Below are positions 1 through 7,740 of a DNA stretch of 57,729 nucleotides, piece by piece (the first letter of the stretch is position 1; the number at the start of each line of letters is the position of its first letter). The notes beneath the pieces were generated by a model, which saw only the letters and a list, made by a program, of their open reading frames with translations, made no database searches and was not told the DNA's origin. The position numbers and the translations under genes were made by a program. The stretch is from Verrucomicrobiia bacterium. GTDB taxonomy: Bacteria; Verrucomicrobiota; Verrucomicrobiia; Limisphaerales; DSYF01. The stretch spans positions 1 through 57,729 of the forward strand of contig DASTWL010000073.1 in NCBI GenBank assembly GCA_035765895.1. Reading direction: 5' to 3'.

Positions 1-278
1 TGGCGCACCAGAAATTTGTAGAACGTCCGCAGTGCGCTGAAACGCAGTTGCGTTGCCGCCCGCCCGAGGTTTTGCCGCCCCAGAAAGCGCAGGTAGGCGC
101 GAAAGTCGTCCCGTTGGAGCTTTGCCCAATCGGGCGCCGACTGGCGCTCCTGCTGATGCCAGGCCGTGAATTCCGTCAACGCCTGCCGGTAATTCCGCTG
201 GGTGTAAACCGACGCCCCGCGATCCGCAGCGAGATGGGTGAGGAATTTATCCGACCAGGTGTCAAAGGAATGGCTCAT
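1..278 (-). CDS. Tyrosine recombinase XerC/XerD-like, N-terminal part (runs off left edge)
   Basis: The minus strand is open from an ATG at 276-278 to the window edge and gives about 92 residues beginning MSHSFDTWSDKFLTHL. The pattern 'ASVYTQRNYRQALTEF' followed by 'RAYLRFLGRQNLGRAATQLR' and 'SALRTFYKFL' is the N-terminal core-binding (SAM-like) domain of XerC/XerD tyrosine recombinases, which resolve chromosome dimers at dif during division. The catalytic R-H-R-Y domain would lie outside the window, so activity and the choice between XerC, XerD and another integrase cannot be judged. It starts 25 bp after the topoisomerase gene on the same strand, probably in one operon. A topoisomerase-xerC pairing is known from other bacteria, which favours a chromosomal XerC over a phage integrase. 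Confidence 0.8.
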   Translation of the reverse strand, partial: MSHSFDTWSDKFLTHLAADRGASVYTQRNYRQALTEFTAWHQQERQSAPDWAKLQRDDFRAYLRFLGRQNLGRAATQLRFSALRTFYKFLVR

Positions 279-303
279 TCCGCCAAAAAACTGTCGCGCC
301 TCA

Positions 304-3108
304 TTATCGCTCCGGAAACTCGAATTCCACCTTGCCCTTGGCGCCGAGCCTGAGATGCGCCGGGAACGGCTTGCCGGCCTTCGAGATGAACTTCTCCAGC
401 AGGTCCGTTTTCCCGGTCGCCAGCAGCTTCTTGAACTGCTCACGATCCACCGGCTGCTGCAGCACGACCTTGCCGGACTTGAAGGTGCAGCGTTTGGTGT
501 CGGCCTGCGACCGTTCGCACAGGTAGTGTTCCGGTCCTTCGAAGACATTGCCGCCGCACTTCGGGCATTTGCCCAGCGGCTCCTGGCCCGTGAAATCCAG
601 CTTCACCACCGGCTCGTCGGCCTTTTTCTTCGCCGGGAATTTCTTCTCCCGGGGCGCAAACTCGAAGCCAACCTTGCCATCCTTCACGACGAGGAACGCC
701 TCAAACTTCCGGCCCGTCTTGTTCGAGACGAAATTCTTGAGCAGGTCCGTCTTGCCCTCGGCGAGCAGTTTGACCACCTGCGCCTTCTCAACCGGCTGTT
801 GCAGGATGACCGCGCCGGTCTTGAAGTCGCACGTGCGGTCGGGACCCACGGACTTTTCGCATGAATAGTTCATCCCGTTCTCGAACACACGCGCGCCGCA
901 CTTCGGACATTTGCCGAGCGGCTCCTTGCCGGTGAAATCCACGGTCTCCGCCGCCTCGCCTTCCTTGGGTTCGTTGCCGAAGTCGAACTTCACCTCGTGC
1001 TGCTCATTCAACTTCACCACGGCCGCGAACGGGAATCCCTTCTGGCTGCGGAAGCCCTGCAATGGCCCGATCGTCTTGTCGCGGAGCAACACCTCCATTT
1101 CCTCCTCCTCAAACATGCGCCCGCCCATGACGCGCCGGACGCTGAAGTCGCAATTCTGGCACTTGAACTCGCGAAACTTTTCGTGCACCTCGCCACCGCA
1201 TTTGGGGCAACGCGTTTTGAGCACGCCAAAATCGCCGGGGATGGTGTCCTTGTCGTAAAGCTTGGCCTTGCGGACGATCTCCTCGGTGAAATGGCGGATT
1301 TCGCCCATGAACTGGTCCCGCGGCAGCTGGCCGCGCTCCATTTTCTTGAGCTGATACTCCCAGTCACCGGTCATTTCCGGCTTGGTCAGTTCATTGACGC
1401 CGAGGCCGACGAGCAGTTGCACCAGGGAAAACGCCTTGGCCGTGGCCTGCAATTCGCGGCCGTTGCGGTGCAGGTATTCCTCCTGAATCAATCCCTCGAT
1501 GATGGCCGCGCGCGTGGCGGGCGTCCCCAGCCCGCGCTCGCTCATCGCCTCACGCAGCTCGTCATCCTCGACGAGCTTGCCCGCGCCTTCCATCGCGCCA
1601 AGCAAGGTGGCTTCGGTGAAGCGCGCCGGCGGCCGCGTCTGGCTGCCTTTGACTTCGACTTCGGGCGTGGCAACGGTTTCATTCGGCTCCACCGCCACGA
1701 GGCTCGGCGCATCGCCCTCGCCCTGCGCCTCCTTGCCATAGACTTCCAACCAGCCGGGTTTCACGAGCACCTTGCCGGTGCTTTTGAACGGCTCGCCTTC
1801 GACGCGGGTGATGCGGACGGTTTCGAGAAATTCCGCGGCGGGAAAGAACACGGCGAGGAACCGCCGGGTCACCATGTCGAACAATTTCTGCTCCGCCTCG
1901 CTCAAGCCTTTCGGCAGCTGGCCGGTCGGGATGATGGCGAAGTGGTCGCTGACCTTGGCATTGTTGAAAATGCGCTTGTTGGGATGGACCCAGTTGTTCG
2001 TCAGGACCTTTTCCGCCAAACCGCTGAACCCGGTGAGGTCGCGGAGCGAATCGAGCGTCTTCTTCACCGTGTCGAGGTAATCCTCCGGCAGGTGGCGCGA
2101 ATCGGTGCGCGGGTAGGTCAGCACCTTGTGCTTTTCGTAAAGGGCCTGCGCCAGGCCGAGCGTGTTTTTGGCACTGAAGCCAAACCGCCCGTTGGCCTCG
2201 CGTTGGAGCGTGGTTAAATCATACAACAACGGCGAAACCTGCGTGGTGGGTTTGCTTTCCTCGGTGACGATGCCGGGTTTGCCAAGGCACTTCGCCCGGA
2301 TGGCTTCGGCCTGTGCCTTGTCCCACAGCCGCTCCGGCTTCAATTCTCCGTCGGCGTCCTTCCCTTCCGGCTTGTGGAACTTCTCGTCGAACCAACGGCC
2401 CGGGTAGTTGCCAGCCTTGGCCGTAAAGGTGCCGATCACCTCCCAATAATCGCGGGGCTTGAAGCTGCGGATCCGGGCCTCGCGTTCCACCACGATGGCG
2501 AGCGTCGGCGTCTGCACGCGGCCCACGGTGGTTTTGTAAAACCCGCCCGACTTGCTGTTGAACGCAGTCATGGCCCGGGTGCCGTTGATGCCCACCAGCC
2601 AGTCGGCTTCGGCACGGCTTTCGGCCGCGTTGGCCAGCGGCCGCAGGTCCTGATCCGAGCGCAGCCGGGCAAAGCCGTCGCGAATCGCCGCGGGCGTCAT
2701 CGACTGCAACCACAGCCGTTGAATGGCCTGTCGCGCCTCGGTGAATTCCACAATGCGGCGAAAAATCAGCTCGCCTTCGCGCCCGGCGTCACACGCATTG
2801 ATGAGCGTATCGACATCCTTCCGCTTGATGAGCTTGACGAGCACCTTGAGCCGTTTTTCGGAGCGTTCGATGGGCTGAAGCGCAAAGCGCGGCGGGATGT
2901 GCGGCAGGGCGGCAAAAGTCCATTTGCCGCGTTTGACGTCGTGCTCTGCCGGCACCGTCAGTTCGAGCAAATGCCCGACGGCCGAGGAAATGATGTATTG
3001 CTCACCCTCGAAGAATTCGCCGGATTTATCCTTGGTGACGCCGCCCAAAGCCTTGGCAATGTCGGCCGCAACCGATGGCTTTTCCGCGATGATGAGCGCT
3101 TTTCCCAT
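304..3108 (-). CDS. topB: DNA topoisomerase III (type IA)
   Basis: A 934-residue type IA topoisomerase, which relaxes or decatenates DNA through a single-strand break. The Toprim domain opens with MGKALIIAEKPSVA, and its acidic motif CDAGREGE lies at about residues 106-113, the form typical of TopB rather than TopA (DPDREGE). The catalytic tyrosine is in TYPRTDSRHL (Y332), and SERGLGTPATRAAIIE marks the late core domain. The C terminus adds a four-Cys zinc ribbon (CPKCGGEVHEKF, about residue 645) and two tandem copies of a Cys-containing module (CPKCGARVFENG and CPKCGGNVFEGP), each followed by 'VVLQQPV...LLATGKTDLLEKF'. These resemble the topoisomerase C-terminal repeat found in TopB-like proteins. 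It is followed closely by the XerC/D-like gene. Confidence 0.93.
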   Translation of the reverse strand: MGKALIIAEKPSVAADIAKALGGVTKDKSGEFFEGEQYIISSAVGHLLELTVPAEHDVKRGKWTFAALPHIPPRFALQPIERSEKRLKVLVKLIKRKDVDTLINACDAGREGELIFRRIVEFTEARQAIQRLWLQSMTPAAIRDGFARLRSDQDLRPLANAAESRAEADWLVGINGTRAMTAFNSKSGGFYKTTVGRVQTPTLAIVVEREARIRSFKPRDYWEVIGTFTAKAGNYPGRWFDEKFHKPEGKDADGELKPERLWDKAQAEAIRAKCLGKPGIVTEESKPTTQVSPLLYDLTTLQREANGRFGFSAKNTLGLAQALYEKHKVLTYPRTDSRHLPEDYLDTVKKTLDSLRDLTGFSGLAEKVLTNNWVHPNKRIFNNAKVSDHFAIIPTGQLPKGLSEAEQKLFDMVTRRFLAVFFPAAEFLETVRITRVEGEPFKSTGKVLVKPGWLEVYGKEAQGEGDAPSLVAVEPNETVATPEVEVKGSQTRPPARFTEATLLGAMEGAGKLVEDDELREAMSERGLGTPATRAAIIEGLIQEEYLHRNGRELQATAKAFSLVQLLVGLGVNELTKPEMTGDWEYQLKKMERGQLPRDQFMGEIRHFTEEIVRKAKLYDKDTIPGDFGVLKTRCPKCGGEVHEKFREFKCQNCDFSVRRVMGGRMFEEEEMEVLLRDKTIGPLQGFRSQKGFPFAAVVKLNEQHEVKFDFGNEPKEGEAAETVDFTGKEPLGKCPKCGARVFENGMNYSCEKSVGPDRTCDFKTGAVILQQPVEKAQVVKLLAEGKTDLLKNFVSNKTGRKFEAFLVVKDGKVGFEFAPREKKFPAKKKADEPVVKLDFTGQEPLGKCPKCGGNVFEGPEHYLCERSQADTKRCTFKSGKVVLQQPVDREQFKKLLATGKTDLLEKFISKAGKPFPAHLRLGAKGKVEFEFPER

Positions 3109-3252
3109 AGCTTATTGGCGAACGCTTTTACTGCTAATGCACCGAAAAAGGCAAACCTAAGTTGCAAGTTTGTGCAAATTGCAGATCAAAAAGCACCGGT
3201 TGCTGGTCCGTAAATCACCACCCCGTCGCCCCCCAGATCCAAGGAACTCAAG

Positions 3253-4095
3253 CTAAGATGCGGCGGGCGCGCCGTCGCCCGAAGGCGTGTTGTTGTTCAA
3301 TTGATCAGTCAACGAACGAATCTGCGCCCGGGTCTGGCGCAGCTCGGCTTGAGTGCGGATGCGCTCGGTGTTGTCGCGCAAAACGAGCACGACGCCCTGC
3401 GGCCCGCGGGCCGCATCCTGCACCCGTGACAACGTGGCATCCACGCGCTCCGCCCCGCCACGTCGCCCCACCTGGATTTCCTCCCGCACCGGCTCGCCCG
3501 CGTAGGCGGCGCGCCACAACCGGGTGAGGGCCTCTTCGCCCGCCGGGGTTTGAAAGATGCCGGCCAGCTTCTCCCCCCTGGCCATGCGCGCAATCCAGCC
3601 GGTCATCCGTTCAGCGGCCGGGTTCATGAACTGCACCAGCCCGGCCGAATCGGTGATGATCACCCCGTCGCTGGTGGAATGAATGGCGGCTGAAAAGGAT
3701 TGTTCCAACTGTTTCCAGCGCGTTTCCTGCGCAAAACGGATGAACGCAAGGTCGATTGCCGCCCGCAGTTCCTCCGGCCGGAAGGGCTTCAGCAAATACC
3801 CGTAGGCGCTGGATTCACGCACGGAGGCAAGGGTTTCATCGTCGGAACGTGACGTGAGGAAGATGGAGGGAACGTCGTATTGGCGGCGTAGCACATCCGC
3901 CACGCCGAAACCGTCCATGCCGCCGTGAATCTGAATGTCCAGCAGCGCCAGGTCCGGATGCTGCTTGACCACGGACTCGACGGCCGCTTCGCCCGAATCC
4001 ACCACGCTGGTGATTTCCAGATTCAATTTGAGCACATAGCTCGAAATCATCTGCGCCAGCGCGTCCTCGTCCTCCACAATCAGAATCTTGTTCAT
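3253..4095 (-). CDS. Response regulator with REC and PAS domains
   Basis: A 280-residue protein. Residues 1-120 form a receiver domain: MNKILIVEDEDALAQ supplies the acidic pocket, D53 in LALLDIQIHGG is the predicted phospho-acceptor, and the conserved Lys is in GYLLKPFRPEEL. Residues about 130-235 form a PAS domain (AIHSTSDGVIITDSAGLVQFMNPAAERMTG). The last 45 residues are a short coiled coil (AELRQTRAQIRSLTDQLNN). There is no DNA-binding, kinase, GGDEF or phosphatase output domain, so it probably passes a signal by protein-protein contact, perhaps with a separately encoded kinase. No partner kinase lies next to it. The gene ends about 145 bp before topB and lies 69 bp downstream of mnmE on the same strand. 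Confidence 0.85.
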   Translation of the reverse strand: MNKILIVEDEDALAQMISSYVLKLNLEITSVVDSGEAAVESVVKQHPDLALLDIQIHGGMDGFGVADVLRRQYDVPSIFLTSRSDDETLASVRESSAYGYLLKPFRPEELRAAIDLAFIRFAQETRWKQLEQSFSAAIHSTSDGVIITDSAGLVQFMNPAAERMTGWIARMARGEKLAGIFQTPAGEEALTRLWRAAYAGEPVREEIQVGRRGGAERVDATLSRVQDAARGPQGVVLVLRDNTERIRTQAELRQTRAQIRSLTDQLNNNTPSGDGAPAAS

Positions 4096-4164
4096 AAGCT
4101 GTCATTTACCAGAGAGCACGAGCCTCGCCAACCCACAACCGTTTGAAATGCGCGGCGGCCGATT

Positions 4165-5538
4165 TTATTTCCCGATGCAAAACTGGCTGAAGATGGAATC
4201 CAGCAAATCCTCGGTAGTCGTGCGCCCGACCACCTCACCGACGGCGTTGACCGCGATGTGCAGGTCGAGCGCGACCAGTTCCAGCGAAAGGCCGCCAGCA
4301 ATGGCGTTGAGCGTGCGTTCCGTCGCCTGACGCGCCCGGCGCAACGCATCCTGATGGCGCGAATTGATCATCACTTCCAGCATCTCACTCTTGATCTCGC
4401 CGGCCCAGACGAGCGATTTGATGTGGTCTTTAAGTGACTCAACCCCCCGCCCCGTTACACAGGAAACGTCGATGACGGCCGAGGGCCGGGCCAGTTCAGG
4501 CAGATGCAATTTGACCGGCAAATCCACCTTGTTCCTCACGATCAGCCGCTTTCGTCCGCCCAGTTCCTGCAAGAAATGGCCGTCTTCGCGATGCAACGGC
4601 TCGCCGGCATCAAGGACGTGCAAAATGAGTTCCGCCCGGCTCAGCGTCTCCCGACTGCGCCGGATGCCTTCGACTTCGATTTCGTCCCCCGCTTCCCGCA
4701 ACCCGGCGGTGTCGATGAACACGACGGGCACGCCACGGATGTTGGCCGTTTCTTCGATGGTGTCGCGGGTCGTGCCCGGGATGGGCGAAACAATGGCGCG
4801 GTCGCGGCCCAGGAGCTGGTTGAGCAGGCTGGATTTACCGGCATTGGGCCGGCCCACGATGGCGGCCCGGATGCCGCGCCGCAGCAATTGCCCCTCATCC
4901 GCCGTGCGCAGCAACGAGTCCATGAATTCAATCCCGCCTTGCAGCCGCTCGATCAGTTTGGTGCGCGTGTCCGGTGCGATGTCCTCGTCCGGAAAATCGA
5001 TGTGCGCCTCGATGTGCGCCAGCGTCTGGAGCAACTGGTCCCGCAGCTGGTTGATGCGTTGCGAAAGCTTGCCGGCAAGTTGTTCACCCGCGGCGCGCAG
5101 GGCGAGTTCCGTGCGGGAGTGAATGAGATCCGCCACCGCCTCGGCCTGGGCCAGATCCAGCCGTCCGTTGAGAAAGGCACGCTTGGTGAATTCGCCCGGC
5201 AACGCCAGCCGCGCGCCCGCGGCGAGCACGGCATCAAGCACGGCCTTGGCCGGAAGCAATCCGCCGTGACAGGAAATTTCAATGATGTTCTCGCAGGTGT
5301 AGGTGTGCGGCGCGCGCATCACCGCCAGCAACACCTCGTCCACGGCCCGGCCTTCGCGGGTGATGTGACCGTGATGCAGCGTGTGGCTGGCCGCGGTGGA
5401 CGGCTTGAATCCGCCGCGTCGCGACGAACGGAAGCACGTGTCGGCGATGTCAAAAGCCTTCGCACCGGACACCCGGATGACGGCCAGGCCGCCCTCTCCC
5501 AAGGGCGTCGCAATGGCGGCGATGGTGTCGTCAAACAT
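4165..5538 (-). CDS. mnmE: tRNA uridine-5-carboxymethylaminomethyl modification GTPase MnmE
   Basis: A 457-residue GTPase that works with MnmG to install the 5-carboxymethylaminomethyl group on the wobble uridine of certain tRNAs. The N-terminal formyl-tetrahydrofolate-binding domain starts MFDDTIAAIATPLGEGGLAV. The G domain has a P-loop (GRPNAGKSSLLN, about residue 227), the G2 loop PGTTRDTIEE, the G3 motif DTAGLREA, and NKVD in 'VRNKVDLPVK'. The C terminus ends in FCIGK, the invariant C-x-G-K tail with the catalytic cysteine. Length and all motifs are normal. mnmG is not in the window. The small gene 27 bp upstream is probably co-transcribed. Confidence 0.97.
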   Translation of the reverse strand: MFDDTIAAIATPLGEGGLAVIRVSGAKAFDIADTCFRSSRRGGFKPSTAASHTLHHGHITREGRAVDEVLLAVMRAPHTYTCENIIEISCHGGLLPAKAVLDAVLAAGARLALPGEFTKRAFLNGRLDLAQAEAVADLIHSRTELALRAAGEQLAGKLSQRINQLRDQLLQTLAHIEAHIDFPDEDIAPDTRTKLIERLQGGIEFMDSLLRTADEGQLLRRGIRAAIVGRPNAGKSSLLNQLLGRDRAIVSPIPGTTRDTIEETANIRGVPVVFIDTAGLREAGDEIEVEGIRRSRETLSRAELILHVLDAGEPLHREDGHFLQELGGRKRLIVRNKVDLPVKLHLPELARPSAVIDVSCVTGRGVESLKDHIKSLVWAGEIKSEMLEVMINSRHQDALRRARQATERTLNAIAGGLSLELVALDLHIAVNAVGEVVGRTTTEDLLDSIFSQFCIGK

Positions 5539-5565
5539 GGTGCAGGGCGGCGGAATGAAGCCGGC

Positions 5566-5817
5566 TCAGTTGCCGCAGATGCCGCGGGTGATTTCGCTTT
5601 TGCGATTGGCCAGCCAGAGCGCGGCTTTCTCAAAACTTTTGCGCTGGAGAAAATGGAGCAGTTGCGGATCAGTGCCCGGGGGGAGTTGCGCCGCCAGCGC
5701 GTCGATGCGTCCGAACAGTGGTAGCAGATCGACGGGCACCTTGGTGGCGGCCATCTGCTGAACGGCGCCTTCGAGGTCGCGCAGCGCGTTTTGCAGGTCT
5801 TGTTCCAACGGCGTCAT
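5566..5817 (-). CDS. Small conserved-looking hypothetical protein
   Basis: An 83-residue soluble protein starting MTPLEQDLQNALRDLEG, without signal peptide or membrane segment. It is predicted mostly helical (DLQNALRDLEGAVQQM and LHFLQRKSFEKAALWL) and ends in GICGN. I do not recognise a family. It lies 27 bp upstream of mnmE on the same strand and has GC-rich coding-type codon use, so it is probably a real gene translated in the same operon. No function can be assigned from sequence. Confidence 0.65.
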   Translation of the reverse strand: MTPLEQDLQNALRDLEGAVQQMAATKVPVDLLPLFGRIDALAAQLPPGTDPQLLHFLQRKSFEKAALWLANRKSEITRGICGN

Positions 5818-5867
5818 GGTGCGGCCAACTTAGCCAATGCCCCCGGCGCCCGCAACCGTCCGCCGGC

Positions 5868-6467
5868 TCAACTGATCCATCCGAACTTGAGCGCCAGTTG
5901 CGGCAGGCGATACACCACCAGCATCCGGCCCAGCGCGGTGAGCAGCAGCAGCACGGTGACCGTGGAAACGTAGTAACCAAACGCGTGCGCCGGATCGGGC
6001 CGCATCACGTGCGGCAGTCCTTGATACAACACCATCGCCATCAGCACCGCGCCGATGGCGTAGGAAATCCACGGATTGATGGTCGGAAACGCATCCAGAA
6101 CGCGCAGCAAAAAAATGGGCCCGAGCCCAAACACGCACACCGTCAGCGCGGGCAGATAGCGTTCCCGGACGTGAAACGTGTTGCCGAGATTTTTCACCGC
6201 GACCGCGCCGATCAGAACGATCAGCAGCAGCAGCCCAAACTGGCACGCCTCATACCGCACCGCATCCGCCAGCGGATAAACCTTGAGCGCGCCGAATTCC
6301 CCGACGGATTTGCCCCAATGAACCATGCCGGCTCCCTCGGCCACGCAGCCAAGGAGCAGCAAAGGGAGCAAATGAATGAGAAAAATCCGCACGACACTCC
6401 GCCCCGAAGCCGCCGCCCGGCTCCAGCCACCCATCGGATCAAACATCATGAGAAGCAGTAACAGCAT
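5868..6467 (-). CDS. Multi-spanning membrane protein, Yip1-like
   Basis: A 199-residue integral membrane protein with about five hydrophobic segments: FLIHLLPLLLLGCV, FGLLLLIVLIGAVAV, YLPALTVCVFGLGPIFLL, WISYAIGAVLMAMVLY and YVSTVTVLLLLTALGRMLVV. The general arrangement, including a central 'ALTVCVFGLGPIFLLRVLDAFP' region and a LYQGLPHVM turn, resembles bacterial Yip1-domain proteins, whose role in bacteria is unclear. The annotated ATG opens in a hydrophobic run (MLLLLLMMFDPMGGW), and a start at the second Met cluster is equally possible. It sits 50 bp upstream of the 83-residue gene on the same strand and is divergent from the lipoprotein gene at 6572. Confidence 0.6.
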   Translation of the reverse strand: MLLLLLMMFDPMGGWSRAAASGRSVVRIFLIHLLPLLLLGCVAEGAGMVHWGKSVGEFGALKVYPLADAVRYEACQFGLLLLIVLIGAVAVKNLGNTFHVRERYLPALTVCVFGLGPIFLLRVLDAFPTINPWISYAIGAVLMAMVLYQGLPHVMRPDPAHAFGYYVSTVTVLLLLTALGRMLVVYRLPQLALKFGWIS

Positions 6468-6571
6468 CTTGCGCCATGAATATCCCTGCCGCCGGCCCGA
6501 AACAAGTTAATGCGCCCGAAATCCGCGACGCGCGCCGATTGCACGCGCGGTCAAATCGGCTAAATTGGGCC

Positions 6572-6955
6572 ATGACAAAAAACCTCCCGGGCCGCCTGGC
6601 ACTCGGCGGCCTCTGCCTGGCGCTCGCATTGCTGGCAGGTTGTGCAACCGGGCCGAAGATTGACTGGAACGCCCGCATCGGCGCCTACACTTACGATCAG
6701 GCCGTCATTGATTTTGGCCCGCCGGACAAGCAGGCGAAGCTGGCTGATGGCACGCAGGTGGTCGAATGGCTCACCCAACGCGGCTATGCCGAAACCTACT
6801 ACGGCCCTTACTATCCCTACTACTACGACGGCTTTCGGCATCGTTACTACGGTTACTATCCTGTCCCCATGACCACCACGATGCCCGATGTCTATTTGCA
6901 CCTGGTTTTCGGCCCGGACGGCAAGCTCATGTCCTGGAAACGCATGAACCGGTGA
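6572..6955 (+). CDS. Small lipoprotein with Tyr-rich segment
   Basis: A 127-residue protein. The start is set at the ATG at 6572 because it gives a textbook lipoprotein signal, MTKNLPGRLALGGLCLALALLAGC, with lipobox LAGC and the lipidated Cys at residue 24. An upstream ATG at 6476 would put 32 charged residues before the signal and is unlikely. The mature part has a short region like outer-membrane small-protein-A/DUF-type lipoproteins (YTYDQAVIDFGPPDKQAKLADGT), then a Tyr-rich stretch (YYGPYYPYYYDGFRHRYYGYY) and a hydrophobic strand (VYLHLVFGPDGKLMSWKRM). Function is unknown. No strong Shine-Dalgarno sequence is visible. A weak TTGCAC-N16-TAAATT lies so close that the transcript could be almost leaderless. 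Confidence 0.7.
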   Translation: MTKNLPGRLALGGLCLALALLAGCATGPKIDWNARIGAYTYDQAVIDFGPPDKQAKLADGTQVVEWLTQRGYAETYYGPYYPYYYDGFRHRYYGYYPVPMTTTMPDVYLHLVFGPDGKLMSWKRMNR

Positions 6956-7091
6956 AGCCAATTCCCGCCGTGGAGGCCGGTTGACGGCAATCCGCCAGGC
7001 CCCGGACGAGCGGATAAGAAACCGATAAACACTGCATTAACGCGCCACTTCCTGCTTCACCTGGTCGGACCCGCATGGTTAACTCCGGCCA

Positions 7092-7412
7092 ATGAAAGTT
7101 GACGTGGGCATCTGGAGCAAACTGACCAAGGTGGTCTGGGGTCTGTTGCTCGTGGCCGGCGTCATGATCCTCGCCCTCTGGTATCTCCCGCTCATCCGGC
7201 AAAACGAACGCATGCGCAAGGAAGTGCTGCGGCTCGACGGCGAAATCCAAAAGCAGGAAGCCGCGGGCAAGGAAACGCGCGATTCCATCGACACCCTCCG
7301 CACCGACCCCAAAGCCATTGAGCGGCTCGCGCGGGAGAAACTCGGCTACGCCAAACCCGGCGAAACCGTCGTTCGCTTCGAACCGCCGCAGACGAACACC
7401 GTCGTGCGTTGA
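7092..7412 (+). CDS. FtsB/DivIC-like septum formation protein
   Basis: A 106-residue bitopic protein: a short cytoplasmic N terminus, one membrane span (about residues 15-33, VVWGLLLVAGVMILALWYL), then a coiled coil (about 36-75, RQNERMRKEVLRLDGEIQKQE) and the terminal motif 'DPKAIERLAREKLGYAKPGETVVRF'. This last motif is characteristic of the FtsB/DivIC family, which bridges FtsL and FtsQ in the divisome. Assignment rests on architecture and that motif. No other division genes are adjacent. Confidence 0.85.
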   Translation: MKVDVGIWSKLTKVVWGLLLVAGVMILALWYLPLIRQNERMRKEVLRLDGEIQKQEAAGKETRDSIDTLRTDPKAIERLAREKLGYAKPGETVVRFEPPQTNTVVR

Positions 7413-7478
7413 GGTTTTCCCCGACGGCGTGCCGTTTGGCCCCAGCCCCGCAAGGAAGGCCTTTTCCAAAAAGAAATC

Positions 7479-7506
7479 TTGTCAGAGCACGACCGTGGCC
7501 TATAAG
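7479..7506 (+). promoter_or_regulatory. Predicted sigma70-type promoter in the 328-bp leader before the large secreted protein
   Basis: TTGTCA at 7479-7484 (5/6 to the -35 consensus) is separated by 16 bp from TATAAG at 7501-7506 (5/6 to -10). Transcription would start near 7513, about 228 nt ahead of the ATG at 7741. The leader between is otherwise unassigned, and I see no known riboswitch in it. An AAGGGA ribosome site lies 7 bp before 7741. Confidence 0.45.
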
Positions 7507-7740
7507 TCGTATTGTTCGTTAATCATCAGATGTAAACCCTAAAACTAAACATAACTTTGCGTAGCTTTGGCTACGGGCTCACTCGAAAACCGCGAATTTT
7601 CCCTGCCCGTCCAGACCGCCGGCCGCCCCTCGGGCGCGGCTTGGCGTTACTCTCGTAGTAGGCGCTTCGCGGTGCCTCGGTCGGGGTGCGCTGGGTTCGC
7701 GCCGCTTTCGTTCCGTGACGAGGCTTCCAGAAGGGAACGC

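Noticed and set aside
7567-7740. N-terminal extension of the large secreted protein to 7567
   Set aside because: The stretch lacks coding character, and the ATG at 7741 has a ribosome site directly followed by a signal peptide.
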